Origin: Forsythia viridissima
Taxonomy: Eukaryota > Streptophyta > Magnoliopsida > Lamiales > Oleaceae
Reading direction: 5' to 3'
Length of the DNA: 64,000 nt
Assembly: GCA_030279155.1 (NCBI GenBank)
Contig: CM059043.1
Span: 3,534,001-3,598,000, forward strand
Below the pieces are notes generated by a model. That model was not told the origin of the DNA. It searched no databases and saw only the letters and a program-made list of their open reading frames with translations. Position 1 is the stretch's first letter. Every line of letters starts with the position of its first letter. The translations under genes and the position numbers were made by a program. Below, in pieces: positions 21,300 to 33,664 of the stretch.

Positions 21300-22630
21300 T
21301 GTTAAATTTTTAGACAAGGCAAGACAGGAATTGTTAATTTTTTTTTCTTTTTCTTTTAGACAAGACAGGTAGTTACATGTTTGTGTATGAATGTGAATTT
21401 CTTGATTGGGAAGATACATGGCAACAATGTTTGATGTGAGAAATATTAATTAATTATTTACACAATACGCCCACGAGGTTCACAAAATTGAGCACGTTTT
21501 TTGAGTTTTAGCGCGTGGGGAAAATAAAAGACTGCAAGAAGATGACGGTTCGGTGCCCGTGGGTTCAGACAGTGATTTGTCTCACTAAGAGAGAGAGAGT
21601 GGGGCAGTTTTTGAATTATGGGTGTTGAGCTTTTACAACAATAGTAGCGATTCCAAGCACGTGGCAACTTCTCATTTCAGATTTCGTAGTCAACTTAGCG
21701 AAATAAAAAAGCACGAGTTTTTGCCTTTTAGGTCCCATTTTGGTGTTTTTTCGTTTTTTCTTTTTTTTTTACAGATGGAGAGTCTGAAGCTGAAGTGAAC
21801 TTTCTCTTTTGGCATTTATGGTTTGTTTGATTTCACTAACAAGTTGAAATTAAAGTTAATAATTAATTTTAACCACATATTATATGATCTACAATATTTT
21901 TCAACTACACATTTCAACAATTTTTATCAATTTTTGCAAAAAAATCTAATTTTAATCAAAATCAAACACAACCTTAAGTTCATAAATTTTAGTGCTTGTT
22001 TGGTCTAGTTTTTCAACACAAAATGGGAGTGAGGACTAATGGGAAGGGGTTGTGAAGGAAGAAGATTATTTTATTTATATCATAATTTTTAAATGAATAA
22101 TTCTACTTTGTATTAGTGGTTTCTTAGTATCGATCTATGTTCATATTGGACAACTAAAGTCCGTGGGCATCCATTGTTACGTAATTGGTGCTAAGTACCA
22201 TTAGTACTAAATAACATTACTCTTTTTAAATTACAATTCTTTCAAACATTTCTAGTTATTAACTATACAGGGTGAAAAAGGATTTATAGACATGACTCCA
22301 ATTAAATTCATTGAAAACAATGATTTGTTTTAGTGATTTCAAATTTTCTTTTTGCATGCTTTTTTTTTTTTTTTTTTTTTTAATTTAAAAGAAGATTCTA
22401 CTCATTATTTTATCAAATATTCTTCATCATGGAGATGATCAATCAATCAATTAGGGACTAGAAAATGTTACAAATATTAAAGTTTGGGGGCTCAAATGTC
22501 AAAAAAAAATTGATTGGAGAACCCCCACATGCTCCTTGGAAACATTTTCAAAAGTCATATTAGTATTAAATATATTTTTGAGAAAAAGGCTGGAATCCTA
22601 AGATAGAGAAATTATGATGCAAAACAAATC
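21300..22630. other. Intergenic, with one MITE-like copy
   Basis: Holds the third copy of the TTTGATTT-ended repeat (about 21823-21975), poly-T and poly-A runs (near 22362) and no supported gene. Confidence 0.45.
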
Positions 22631-23234
22631 TTTTAAAAGACTGTATTTATAAAGAGTATATTTAGTATTTTAGAAAGTATTTATAAATTTAGAGAGTAAA
22701 ATTTTTGAAATACCGACAGTCTCTTTATTTTTAACACTTTATTTTACTTTTCCAATAAGTAGTGCGTGTTTGGTAGTGTTTAAATTATTTTTTAAGTGCT
22801 GAAATTATAAGTTATTGGTGAACGTGTGGATAAAAAGTAAGTTGTAAGTTGTATGTCCTATGAAATATGTGAATAAAAAGTATGTTTGACAAATTTGATC
22901 AGCTAAAATTGTAATTTAAGCATATCCAAACACATGCTTATTATTTTTCTTCTATTTTATTTTGACATGATTTCCTCTTAATTTTTATATGGTTTTTCTC
23001 TATTTTTTCTATTTTATTTTATATATATTATTTAATTCAGTCATGTATGAAATATTGAAAATAGAATTTTTTTAATGTATTTAATTATATAGAGTGAGTT
23101 TGGCTCTCCAAATTTAGAGAGTCAAACCCACCCTATATTTTTAAAAAATTTTGAGAGTCCCTTAGATCATAATTTTAAGTGTTGAATTTTTAAAATATGG
23201 AGTATTTTATGTTTAAAGAGTCTTAAAAATATTC
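22631..23234. mobile_element. PIF/Harbinger-like MITE with a second MITE inserted
   Basis: Same family as 45947-46394: shared blocks are TTTATAAAGAG, AAATTTAGAGAGTAAAATTTTT, GTCTCTTTAT, TTTGGCTCTCCAAAT and GTTTAAAGAGTCTTA. The match is broken at about 22762-22937 by a shorter element starting GTGCGTGTTTGGTAGTG and ending ATCCAAACACATGC. The left tip is eroded. Confidence 0.65.
22762..22937. mobile_element. ~175-bp MITE with GTGTTTGG/CCAAACAC ends
   Basis: It sits inside the MITE above. Copies of the family are at 48455-48594 (reverse) and, interrupted, at 34201-35125; they share GTTTGGTAGT, TTATTTTTTAAGT and GAATAAAAAGTATGTTTGA-type blocks. Confidence 0.6.
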
Positions 23235-23289
23235 TTAACGAGCTAATTTAAACGATCTCTACAATTAAATAAGTTTTGCACGTTATATA

Positions 23290-24673
23290 TGATAAGTACA
23301 TTTTATGCACTTATTCGGACATTTAAACTAAGCTTTTATCCCGTTATTTTATTGAATTTTTACTTAATTTATTGTATTATTCTTTCTATTTCAGTTTTGA
23401 ACCCGTTTATAAGTAATTGGAGAAGAATTGACGGAAAGAACAGCAATTTGGTGAAATTGACGAGTAAATGATATACAATTGGAAAGATAATCGAATTACG
23501 AGTTCACCACGTTTTACGGATCTCAATTTAGAGTTTTCTACAAGAAATTATGGCCGTTTGAAAAATAACCGCCCAGTGTTAATTTTGCTGCGGTATTTTT
23601 ATTTTCCTGTTTGAGTTCTAATCTAATTAGGAAATCTTTTGGCTCACGAATTTTGTAATATTTTGGGATCTTTTAGGGCACAATTAGGTAACTATAAATA
23701 TGAGTTATTAACTCATAATCTGATAACCGTTTTGAGAGCCGGATTATAGCCAATTGGGAGCCGATTTAGAGCCGAGTTTTGGGAGAAAAACAAGTAGAGA
23801 AATAAAAAACGAAGATCAAGAATTACTTTTTCAAGAATTCAACGAAGATCAAGATCAAGATTTCTTTTCTCTCAAGTTTTCTTCATATCCGGGTGATGGT
23901 TTCTATGTTTTATTTTCTTCTTCTTAGCATTATAGGTTAAATTCTTATAGTACTAGAATCATGATGAAACTTGTATCATGATCCTTTAATTGTTTGAACC
24001 TAGTTTTTGATATTTAAGCATAGTCTTAATTTTGAATAATTGATATTAATTTCTCTTCATCTACAATTATGTGCGCAATAGTTGTATGATTCTTGTGACT
24101 TGTTTTACCATCGAGAGATGAAAAATAGATTATATATATATCAATTATCGTAGAGTCCAATAGGGAATAGAGATATATCGCTATGATTTACGTGATTTTT
24201 AAGTATTCACAATTCTAATGCATTCTTGTATATTTGCATCCGTCATATAGATATAATTGGGTCACATAAAGAAATATGTTTAATTCTACTCGAGAGAGAA
24301 TGTTAAACAAATTAGGAATATTGATCTTCATAATTAAATCATGTTATCAAATTCAATGGTTAGGTTAAAAAAATTGGTATAAGTGAATTCGGGATCCTAG
24401 TACGTTTTTATTTTCTTTTTCAATTTTAAAGTAATTCTTCTTCAATTTAATCTCTTGTTTGTTTAAATTTTAATTAGTTAATTATTTTTAATTTATAGTT
24501 TAATTAGTTCTTAATAATCAAATTTTCAAAGTTCATTAGATTCGGTTAATGTTAGTGTAATTGAAATTGAACTATTTAAATCTCTGTAGGTTCGATACTT
24601 GGACTCAAAATCTATTTTATTACTTGAGCGATCCGTACATTTGCATAATATTAAACACATAAAATCGCTGACA
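23290..24673 (+). mobile_element. Athila-type LTR, plus orientation
   Basis: Begins TGATAAGTACATTTTATGCA and ends AAAATCGCTGACA, matching the solo LTR at 14772 except for a deletion of the middle part. It is followed immediately by AGTTTTT and a mutated PBS. It faces another LTR of the same family at 26241-27565 in the opposite orientation. The left flank is ATATA. Confidence 0.85.
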
Positions 24674-24679
24674 AGTTTT

Positions 24680-24697
24680 TGACGTCGTTACTGGTGA
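24680..24697 (+). other. Mutated Athila primer-binding site
   Basis: TGACGTCGTTACTGGTGA compared with the intact TGGCGCCGTTGCCGGGGA on the minus strand at 26217-26234. The changes are mostly G-to-A and C-to-T, as expected from decay of methylated cytosines. Confidence 0.75.
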
Positions 24698-26216
24698 AAC
24701 AAGTTCAAAATTCATCAATTAAGTATCCCGATGCTTAACTCACTCCCAATCTAAAACATTACATTGTCCCCAATGTAATAACAAAATAAAGCAAATAAAG
24801 TAGGGAAAAGATCAATTACTCTCCGGAGATAGATGTGGAGAAGATGGATATGGCTGGCTGAAGGTCCAGTTGAAGTGGAATCAGATGTGGAGTTGGGACT
24901 CTTGGTCAAAAGATGATGTTATAGATATTATCTGAGCGACTTGCAAAGTGGGACATCTTGCGATTGACATAGTGAAGCTTTTTAAGGGCATTAAATAATA
25001 AATGAAATAAAAACTAATAAATTATTTAAACTAATTAAAACTACTACATATAAAGCAAGTAAATAAAATTATTAAAAAATCGGTTGCCTCACATTAAGTG
25101 CTTATTTATAGTCATTAGTTTGACTTATTGTCTGATTGCTTTATGTCACTCTAAATAGTGCTTTGGATGGTCTACTTTGCTTGTATCTATTGACTTTGCA
25201 CCATTTTTCGTTTATCCTCAAATATTCGACATTGTCCTCCTCATTGCTCGAACACAACCACGAAAACTTCAACTTCTTCATCGACCTTGATCATAAATTC
25301 AACTTTAGAAGAAATGAGAGAATTGGAGAATTGCTTGTCTAACTTGTGCTTTTGTAATATCTGAGGAAGTAGGGTTGAAGGCTCATATAGTTTGATAGAA
25401 ACGGTTGCCTTAACATGTGGTGTACCTGAACACTCTTTAATATATGTTGTCTGCTCAATCTGTTCCACGTGTTCTTTATCAGTGTACGGTACCTTTTCTT
25501 TATTTGCAACTGGCCTCTTTACATGAATTTCTAGTAATTGAACATCACTTCTGGTAGTAATAGCCGTAACATTTTCTTTAGGATTCACCTCTATATTGCT
25601 TAGCAACATATCTGACACTCTGCCTGATATAGCGACTGCTATCTGACCCATTTGTATTTTCAAATTTTTTATTGAGGTGCATTGATTTTGAAAATTGATC
25701 TCTATCTGTCTCATGAACTGATCAATTTTTTCTATGTACTTATTAGTTTTCTCGATGAATTTACCAAGAATGTCTTCTAGTGAAGTTCTCTTTTTTTTTT
25801 TTTTTTGCTGCTGAAACTGAGGACCTCGTGGTCTGATATTATTGTAATTATCATTCCAAGAGAAATGTGGATGATTTTCGATGAATTCTCCAACAAGCAT
25901 GTTATTCTCATCAATCTCAGAAGTAGCCTCATATCTTGCTATATTGACATACTGCATTGCAAGGAAATCTCCAAAAAGTATGTTGTCCTCTTCAATCTCA
26001 GAAGTAACCTCATATCTTGCTATCTTGGCTTGCTGCATTGCGATAAAATCTCCAACAAGCATATTGTTTTCATTGATCTCCTGGTATTACATCTTGTGTT
26101 GTGGTCTAGAAAAAAAAATGATAAATTGAAACTGAAGTAAACTAAAAATAATAATAAATAAATTAAATAAATAAAGTTCGAATTAGTGTTAAAATAACTG
26201 AAAAAAACAAAATAAA
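24698..26216 (-). mobile_element. Reduced interior of the minus-strand Athila element
   Basis: Read on the minus strand, from the LTR at 27565 down: gag (about 26062-25241), then a motif complementary to CGGTTGCCTCACATTAAGTGC (25081-25101), then the complement of ACATTGTCCCCAATGTAAT (24763-24781). As GCACTTAATGTGAGGCAACC and GGGGACAATGTAATGT these are the standard marks of the 3' untranslated part of Athila elements. Protease, RT, RNase H and integrase are all missing. Where a same-strand 3' LTR should follow, an inverted LTR with its own PBS begins instead (junction at about 24700). Confidence 0.7.
25241..26062 (-). pseudogene. Athila-type gag fragment, 273 codons
   Basis: An open frame with HPHFSWNDNYNNIRP, then FQQQKKKKKR, SLEDILGKFIEKTNKYIEKI, NQCTSIKNLKIQMGQIAVAI and NVTAITTRSDVQL. 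This is the order found in the C-terminal half of Athila gag (HPGFSW…SLEDMM…IKNLE.Q.GQLA…AITLRSG). The N-terminal half is missing. A short motif, D[F/E][I/L]…[AI]RYE[V/A]TSEI[E/D]E[D/N]N, is repeated two to three times near the start (residues ~5-55). The end EVEVFVVVFEQ is not gag-like. A relic without pol. Confidence 0.75.
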
Positions 26217-26234
26217 TCCCCGGCAACGGCGCCA
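26217..26234 (-). other. Intact Athila primer-binding site
   Basis: On the minus strand TGGCGCCGTTGCCGGGGA, the standard Athila PBS, separated from the LTR end by AGTTTT. Confidence 0.85.
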
Positions 26235-26240
26235 AAAACT

Positions 26241-27565
26241 TGTCAGTGATTTTATGTCTTTAATATTCTACAAGTGTACGAATCGCACAAGTAATAAAGT
26301 GGATTATGAGTCCAAGTATCGTACCCACAGAGATTTAGATAATTCAATTTCAATTATACTAACCTTAACCGAATCAAATTACTTTGGAAAGTTTGTTTTT
26401 AAACTAATTAAAATATAAAAAAAAATTAATTAACTAATTATAATTCAAGCAAACAAGAGGTTAAATTAAAGAAGAATTACTTTAAAATTGGAAAAAAAAA
26501 AAGCGTACTAGGATCCCGAATCCACTTATACCAATTTTCTTTAACCCGGACCGTTAAATTTGATAACATGATTTAATTATGAAGACCAATATTCCTAATT
26601 TGTTTAACAATCTCTCTCGAGTAGAATTAAACATATTCTTATATGTGACCCGACTATATCTTTACGACGGATGCGAACATACAAGAATGCATTAGAATTT
26701 GTGAATACTTAAAGACCACGTAAAGTATAGCGGTATATCTCTATCCCATATCGGACTCTACGATAATTGATATATGTATAACTTATTTTTCATCTATCGA
26801 AGGTAAAATAAGCCACAAGACTCATATAACTATTGTGCACATAATTGTAGATGAAGAGAAATCAATATCAATTATTCAAAATTAAAAACGTGCTTAAATA
26901 TCAAAAACTAGGTTCGAACAATTAAATGATCATGATACAAATTTCATCATGATCCTAGCACTAAAAGAATTAACCTAACATACTAATAAGAATAAAATAA
27001 AATAAAGAAGAAAACATAGAAGCCATCACCCGAATATGAATAAAATAATTGGGAGAAAAAATCTATAACTTGATCTTCGTTTTAATCTTGAAATGATGAA
27101 TCTTGATTTTCGTTCTTGATTTGTCTCCCGTTCTTCTATCTAAATTGGCTCTCGAATCGGCTCTAATCCAGCCCCAAATCGGCTCCTTTGTTATGAGTTA
27201 ATAACTCATATTTATAGTTTCATCCTTTTCGGTAAGTAGTTTCTCAATTCAGTTCTTTGGCTTTTCGGTGTTTGATCTATTGATCAACTTTTAACTGTCA
27301 CTCCAAAACACCTTAAACTTATTGATTTTATCTTCTTCCTCATCCTCTAATATTTGGCTCCTAATATTTACTTCAAAAAATCAATCTCTTCTCATTTAAT
27401 CGTTGATTTTACCAAATTGTTGCTTCATTCTTCTCTATTTGCTTATAAAAGGGTTTAAAACTGAAATAAGAAGAATAATACACTAAATTAAGTAGAAAAT
27501 CAATAAAATGACAGAATAAAAGCTTAGATTAAAGGCTCGAATAAGTGTACAAAATGCACTTATCA
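26241..27565 (-). mobile_element. Athila-type LTR, minus orientation
   Basis: On the minus strand it starts TGATAAGTGCATTTTGTACA and ends in a CA-bordered tip next to the intact PBS. It lacks the GCGATCGC palindrome region found in the solo LTR. The outer flank ATTTT does not match the flank ATATA of the opposed LTR. Confidence 0.85.
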
Positions 27566-29327
27566 ATTTTTACCTAACTTAAAACAATGAAAAGATTTCA
27601 AACCACAAAAAGAGTACAATTAAATTATGAAACACTATTTTAGTAATTTTGGTAAGAGTATTGAAAGTGACTCGATAATACTAGACGCATAATTTTTGTT
27701 CCTCTTGTCTAATTTGTGGTCCAATATGTTACATGACAAAAATAACATAAGGCCTAAATTAAAAGCCATTTCCTCTTTTACGCGTTTGTCAAATTTTTTG
27801 TATAATTTCTGAGATCTGCAAGCATACATTTTATGAATGGAGTCAATGTGGGTACCAAATTGGTCTAAATTGGTCCAAATTAAAAGTCAATATTTAGGTT
27901 CGGATCCCACCTATACTCATCAAAGAAATGGACCACACTTGACCCAAATAATATGTGAAAATTGTACCAAGTACTTGTATACTAAAAATAACTTTAATAC
28001 AAATCTTGTTGGTTATTGTTAAAAATACTGTTTATTATTTTATATTTTTAATAGATTAAAATAAAATAGATTAAAAAATATAGAAAACAGTTTAATCACT
28101 TTTTTACATTACGGCACACAAAATTCAAACCTAAACCATAAATTGCAGGTATCTTTTATTTTTAATAGAATTCCCCCCAACTGCGTATTTCTTCGATTTT
28201 GAAGTAATATACCTAGATTTTTCTTTCACATTGTAACATCAAATGCTAAATATTGGATGTAACAACCATTGCAACATAAGGTAATTTAACAATTTTAACA
28301 TATAATGCTACATAAATTTTGAACAGATAAGTTCTACTGCTAAACATTGAATATAACAGCCAATACAACATAAAAATAAAAAATATTAAGTACCAGTATT
28401 TTTATAATATATGATACATATATGTTTTCCTATAATTATTTTCAATTAATAATTTATTTGTGTAAACCCAACCTCGAGTATCTTTCCAAGTTGCTTAGCG
28501 CGAGCTTAGACGTCTTATACATAACATTTGTTTCTCACTCACTTCGAGGCCTTGTGGTTCAACAACGCTTCAACTCATCATGTTAAGTAATGAGCTAGGT
28601 ACCACCAATGGAGGCTTTTTTTTTTTTCAACTAATGCTTGATTTTAAAAAAAAATTACACCTTGCCAGGTCAAATTTGAGTCCATGTCACATTGAACTAT
28701 TAATTGAAACATTTCATGTCAGGCCACCAAAAAAAAAAAAAAAAAAATTGGCTTTTCACAAGAGACAAAATGAGTTGTAATAGAGATTTAGTAATGTGCA
28801 TCTATATGTCACATTCATTCTTTGATGTTGCAAAAAAGTATACGCTTATGATGAAAATTGGTGTTTGTTGATAAAGATACAAAATGTGTTATCATCAATG
28901 TTTTTAGCAACTTACATACTAGTATTAACAACACGCGTTGGTTTGTAGTGTTAAGACATGACGTGTGGTTTTTCTACAAAATTCAATTATACGTTGTTAC
29001 ATTATTTTTTTCAATCATGGGCTGCTATCTTATGTATGGACATTATATCTCTTACCCACAATGAATAAGAGATCAAGCCCTTTCACTAGCATGTAGTCAT
29101 TTTTTATTAAAAAAATAATTTTTTTTTGACAACATTCATTTGCATGTTGTCTTTTTTTATCTACTTTTTTTAAAATATATTTTATATATTATTATTCTTT
29201 TACATTTTACTTTTCAATTATTTAAATTCATATTGCGCATATATATAATTCATTCCATACAACCACACCAGTTTTTAAATAAAATTTATGCAATAACAAT
29301 GAAATATTGCCAAAGCTAATCAAATTC
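27566..29327. other. Intergenic, nothing recognised
   Basis: AT-rich, with homopolymer runs (near 28620 and 28730) and no open frame of recognisable content. Confidence 0.4.
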
Positions 29328-29768
29328 GGCATCTCCAAATGCACTCCATCTATTGTAGTATATGTGGCAGATAAAATAGAAAGACTTCCAATCCATGTAG
29401 TACTATGTCTATTACATAGACGATCAAATTATTAATTCGTCTCCAATATGATTCCGTCTAAAATTATTATTACTGCTTATATTGCATTAAATTTTAAAAA
29501 AATTGGCAAGTCTTCAATTTATATTTTTCTTGTCTGGCTTTTTTTTTTTTGGATAAAATATTGAAATTGATTTAAATTTGTTGAGGCACTCCGTCTAAAA
29601 GTACTTCTTGTTTAGACCGACTTCTAGATGGAATCTATTTTTGGTGTGTCAAATCAGCTAGAATGAGTCCTCGTCAGCATGCATAGGAGAGAGTTTTTTA
29701 TAACTCCGCCTATATATGTCTATGTGGCACGTCTAAAAAGCAATAGATGAACTATATTGGAGATGCTC
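29328..29768. mobile_element. PIF/Harbinger-like MITE, copy A
   Basis: Ends GGCATCTCCAAATGCACTCC and the reverse complement of TATTGGAGATGCTC. The body matches the reverse complement of 34238-34663, including GTCTTCAATTTATATTTTTCTTGTCTG-type and TTGGTGTGTCA blocks. No protein is encoded. Confidence 0.7.
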
Positions 29769-30285
29769 TTAAATATGTTACAAAGTAGACTTGATACAAG
29801 ATTTATTTGCCTAGATTTCCAAGTTCTTGCTCTTCAAAATCTAACACATTTTCACTAACGCATGTTTGGTCGAATTGTTTATTCAAATCACAACACTTTA
29901 GATCGAACTATAGTGGTTTAATAGTAATAACTAATAAGCCATATAGTGATTTTATTTGACTTTACAATTAATTCTTTTGTCAGATTTGAGAATTTAAATA
30001 ATAAGTAACAGTTAATCTATATTACTTCACATAGTAGAATTCAGGCGAAACTGAATAGAAACGTTTGTATCATTTAGTTCCCTCGCTGTATTTCTTTTAC
30101 CATTTGTTTCAATTTTGAAAATATTTTGCGGATTTCTATTAAAAAAATAAGAAATGATTGAATCTAGGTAACATGAATTCGAAAATTTTAATTCAATTTG
30201 AATTGATCTACGAAATTCAGTTCAGATTGGGTGATCATGCCTAAATTAAATCATAGTGGTTTATTTGGTTTGTGAAAATTAATTA

Positions 30286-30425
30286 GAACCAGTTTGATAG
30301 AGTTTATAAGCTAGTTTATTTGACCAGAATAGTTTATTTGACTAAAAATAGTCAAAAAATATCAGGCTAGCAATGCAAATTTTATAATCAAATAAACTAG
30401 TTTATAAACTCTATCAAACGAGCTC
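30286..30425. mobile_element. 140-bp foldback MITE flanked by TAATTA
   Basis: Left arm GTTTGATAGAGTTTATAA, CTAGTTTATTTGA; right arm is its inverted copy TCAAATAAACTAG, TTTATAAACTCTATCAAAC. TAATTA is present on both sides (30280-30285 and 30426-30431). Related arm sequence recurs near 43252 and 56814. Confidence 0.7.
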
Positions 30426-30790
30426 TAATTAGTTATTGATAATTTCATTTCATTTCGCCCATGTTTGCCCTCATTCTCTAAAATTTATTTTTTCTCAGTT
30501 ATTTTTTAGTTAAATATTTAATGGGACCCATAATTTTTATCAATATTTCAACAACATATATCATCAACTTTTATTAAAATCTCTAAAATCTAATTTTTAT
30601 CTACACTAAACAAGCCCGAACTCATTTCTAGGGTTTGAATTGGGAATGCTATGTTAAGTTTTATGGTCATGTGGGCTATAATGAGAATTCACTATGTATA
30701 AAGGGAATTCCATTGTTAAGTGAAAAAATTGTGAAAATTAAATATTTTATTTTAACTTACTTTGATAGTTCTAGATGCACTCCTGTTCTA

Positions 30791-30887
30791 ATGCCCACCG
30801 AAATACTTGTTCAACATTCATTAGATAAGTGTAAAGTGGGCTATTACACTCATCCAATGAGTGTTGGACAAGTGTCTTGGTGGACAT
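30791..30887. repeat. 97-bp hairpin, TA on both sides
   Basis: ATGCCCACCGAAATACTTGTT pairs with the inverted AACAAGTGTCTTGGTGGACAT-type arm (right arm reads GTTGGACAAGTGTCTTGG then TGGACAT). TA dinucleotides at 30789 and 30888 would fit a Tc1/mariner-type MITE, but the tips are not the usual Stowaway CTCCCTCC. Confidence 0.5.
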
Positions 30888-31589
30888 TATAACAATATTC
30901 ATCATATGCATTAAAACAAAACCGGTTCTAGATGCATCCAAGTGGCAATGAATTATGCAATCTGCTGTGTATATGTTATTCGGAGTGATTGTTGATGCTT
31001 TCCTTTGGGTAGTTTCACTAATGAATATTTATTCAATTTAGATATATATTTTTTAACAAGCTCTAGTATAAGTTACAAAATTTATTTTAATGAAAATTGA
31101 TAAAGAATTACGGTTTCTGCTTTCATTGTGAAATTTTTTTTGAAACAATTTTAGGGTTGTGAACATGAAATGGATTTGGAAACTAGATTTTTGGGATTGT
31201 TTGATAAAATTGACCATTGTCGAAATTTCTTCGTATATGTTAAACACTATTAGAATGCTTGGAGGTGGAGGTGGCAAAAATGGGCTGGTCCAAATAACTC
31301 GAACTCTGGGACAGGCCGACCCAATAAAAAATTGGTCAAGTAAAAATTGAGCCTATTTCACCCGATACAACTAATTCACAGATCTAATCGAACTATAGTC
31401 GGACTGGCCTGATAAAAATTTGTATTACTCATTTTCATCCTATATTATATGCTATTAATATATGTTTTACTTTACATATTTAGATAAATGCTTTAATTCT
31501 TATTTTAATTGTTGAGAATTCTTCGAATAATTAACATTTGTACTTATATTATGACCACAAATTCAAAAATATTACATTTTTCTACTTAT

Positions 31590-32606
31590 TGTTGGAAATT
31601 AAGTGAATGAAAAATTAAAGCTGAAAATTAAAGTTCTTCATTTGGTTGAGACCGTCCATCTTATCAATCATTCATATCTTGTAACTCTTATACTCTTATT
31701 TTAATGGTGGATTTGGAATTGGAAGATCATTCTAGTACCTATATAAACAAGTCCATAGTTCCTCATTTTAACACATCAAAATTCAGTTTTTTCTTCTCTT
31801 TCTTTCAAGTTCGTCCAAGTTTTCTTTTAGAGATGATAAAGTTCGGGCAGTAGGTCGGTTCGTTGGTACAACCAATTCTACCATTGTATCTTGGGAGACA
31901 AACGTTCATAACCTACGGTAGGGACGAATCTGTTTTAAGGAAACTGTACTTGTACAGGCCTCGATTTGCTTTCTTTTTCAATTCTTTATTATGAAGTTTC
32001 CTTACTCCATTTGTTAACTGTTCATTTTAATTATAATATGTTGTTTAACGTTTTTCAATTGACATATGCTTAACAATTTGAACTTCTCTGGTTTTTCTCC
32101 ATGATTGGATTAACAATTTGTTGGAAATTAAGTGAATGGAAAATTAAAGCTGAAAATTAAAGTTCTTTATTTGGTTGAGACCTTCCATCTTCTCAACCAT
32201 TTATATCTTGTAACTCTTGTAACTCTTATGTTAATGGTGGATTTGGAATTGGAAAGTCAATCTAGTGCCTATATAAACAAGTCCATAGTTCATCACTTCA
32301 ACACATCAAAATTCAGCTTTTTCTTCTCTTTCTTTCAAGTTCATCCATGTTTTCTTTTAGAGGTGATAAAGTTCGGGCAGTAGGTCGGTTCACTGGTACA
32401 ACCAGTTCTACCGTTGTATCCTGGGAGACAGACGTTCATAACATACAGTAGGGGACGAATCTGTTTTAAAGAAACTGTACTTGTACATGCCTCGATTTGC
32501 TTTCCTTTTCAATTCTTTATTATGAAGTTTCCTTACTCTATTTGTTAATTGTTCATTTTAATTATAATATGTTGTTTAACGTTTTTCAATTGATGTATGT
32601 TTAACA
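31590..32606 (+). mobile_element. LTR element with a 43-bp interior, TSD CTTAT
   Basis: Two direct copies, 31590-32075 (486 bp) and 32119-32606 (488 bp), both begin TGTTGGAAATTAAGTGAATG and end TTTAACA or CTTAACA. The whole is flanked by CTTAT (31585-31589 and 32607-32611). The copies are roughly 90% identical by eye. A TATATAAACAAGTCCATAG promoter-like stretch lies in each. The 43 bp between them begin ATTTGAACTTCTCTGG and show neither a copia PBS (TGGTATCAGAGC) nor a polypurine tract. The block TATCTTGGGAGACA…GGGACGAATCTG also occurs in the copia LTRs at 35201-36481, which points to Ty1/copia. Confidence 0.85.
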
Positions 32607-32804
32607 CTTATTACCTACCAAAATAATGCAACTCATATAACATTATTATGTATATTATGTACACAATAACACGTGCATCGCCATGCCTCCACTAGTATTA
32701 TGAAAAGAAAATTGATAAGATACACGTATCAATGTTTCAGAAACTGCTAATTTTCATCATTAATTCTAAGATGCCTATAAGTCTACGCTTTAGTTTTCAA
32801 GAAC

Positions 32805-32963
32805 ATTTCCAAGAGACTCTTTAAACATATAAGATATCTCTATTTTAGAAAGTCAACCCTTAAAATTATGCTACAAGAGACTCTAAATTTATATATTCTT
32901 TAAAATACAAAAAAAATGCTCTTTATAAATAAATAGTTTCTTGGATATGCTCTAAGTCTTCAA
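32805..32963. mobile_element. Short internally deleted PIF/Harbinger-like MITE
   Basis: Starts GAACATTTCCAAGAGACTCTTT and ends in AATAGTTTCTTGGATATGCTC. These are the tips of the family at 22631 and 45947, but the element is only ~160 bp. Confidence 0.55.
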
Positions 32964-33664
32964 TTTTTGGAATTTTTTTTTTCAATATAAATCAATTAAT
33001 TACATGGACAGACATGGAGCAGTTCAAATCATTCATATGCTTTCTCAATAGGAAAAAAAGAACCTTCTATAGGTCTAGTGAATGCGAAAATGTGCCAATG
33101 ATTTTTTTATCCCTATCTAAATCCCTCAATAACAAAAAGTGAAAAATTAAAATAAAAAAAAAAAAAAAAAAACAAGTTTGTAATTGTATATCATGAACCG
33201 CATGCGAATAACAATTCCAACCTGTAGTATGGATAGGCTTTATTAGTTCTCATTGTACTAAACTTGGAACTTTTTTCGTAGTAATTTTATCGGATCCACA
33301 CAAATTATCAATTTTTATAAAAAAAAATCTCAAATTCCTTAATTAAAAAACAATAAATTACAAAGTAACAAGAATCAAATAAAATTTTGTAAGTTTAGTA
33401 TGCAAATATTAATAAGTGAGCACATGCTTTTATAAAATTGTTTGGGACTTGCATGAAACAATAAATAGATAAATAAAAAATCATAAATTTGCTGAAGCTG
33501 TGAATTTCTTTTATTGCATGAGAAACAATAGTTACAATGAAGAGACAAGAAACATTATATAAACTCAGAAAAGTAAGAAGATCAATTTTGAGAAACCAAA
33601 ACAAAAGTTTTTATTCATTTCCTACTAAGTACTACTTAATTAATCACTTCTTTCACCGGTTAAT

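Noticed and set aside
25805..26140. Plus-strand frames opposite the Athila gag
   Set aside because: Antisense shadows of gag; they only mirror its internal repeat.
30635..30892. 85-codon open frame
   Set aside because: Its 3' half is the hairpin repeat at 30791-30887, so it is unlikely to be coding.
31260..31430. Possible further copy of the GGATGGCAA MITE (GGAGGTGGCAAAAATGGGCT)
   Set aside because: Only one tip is recognisable and no matching right end or duplication was found.
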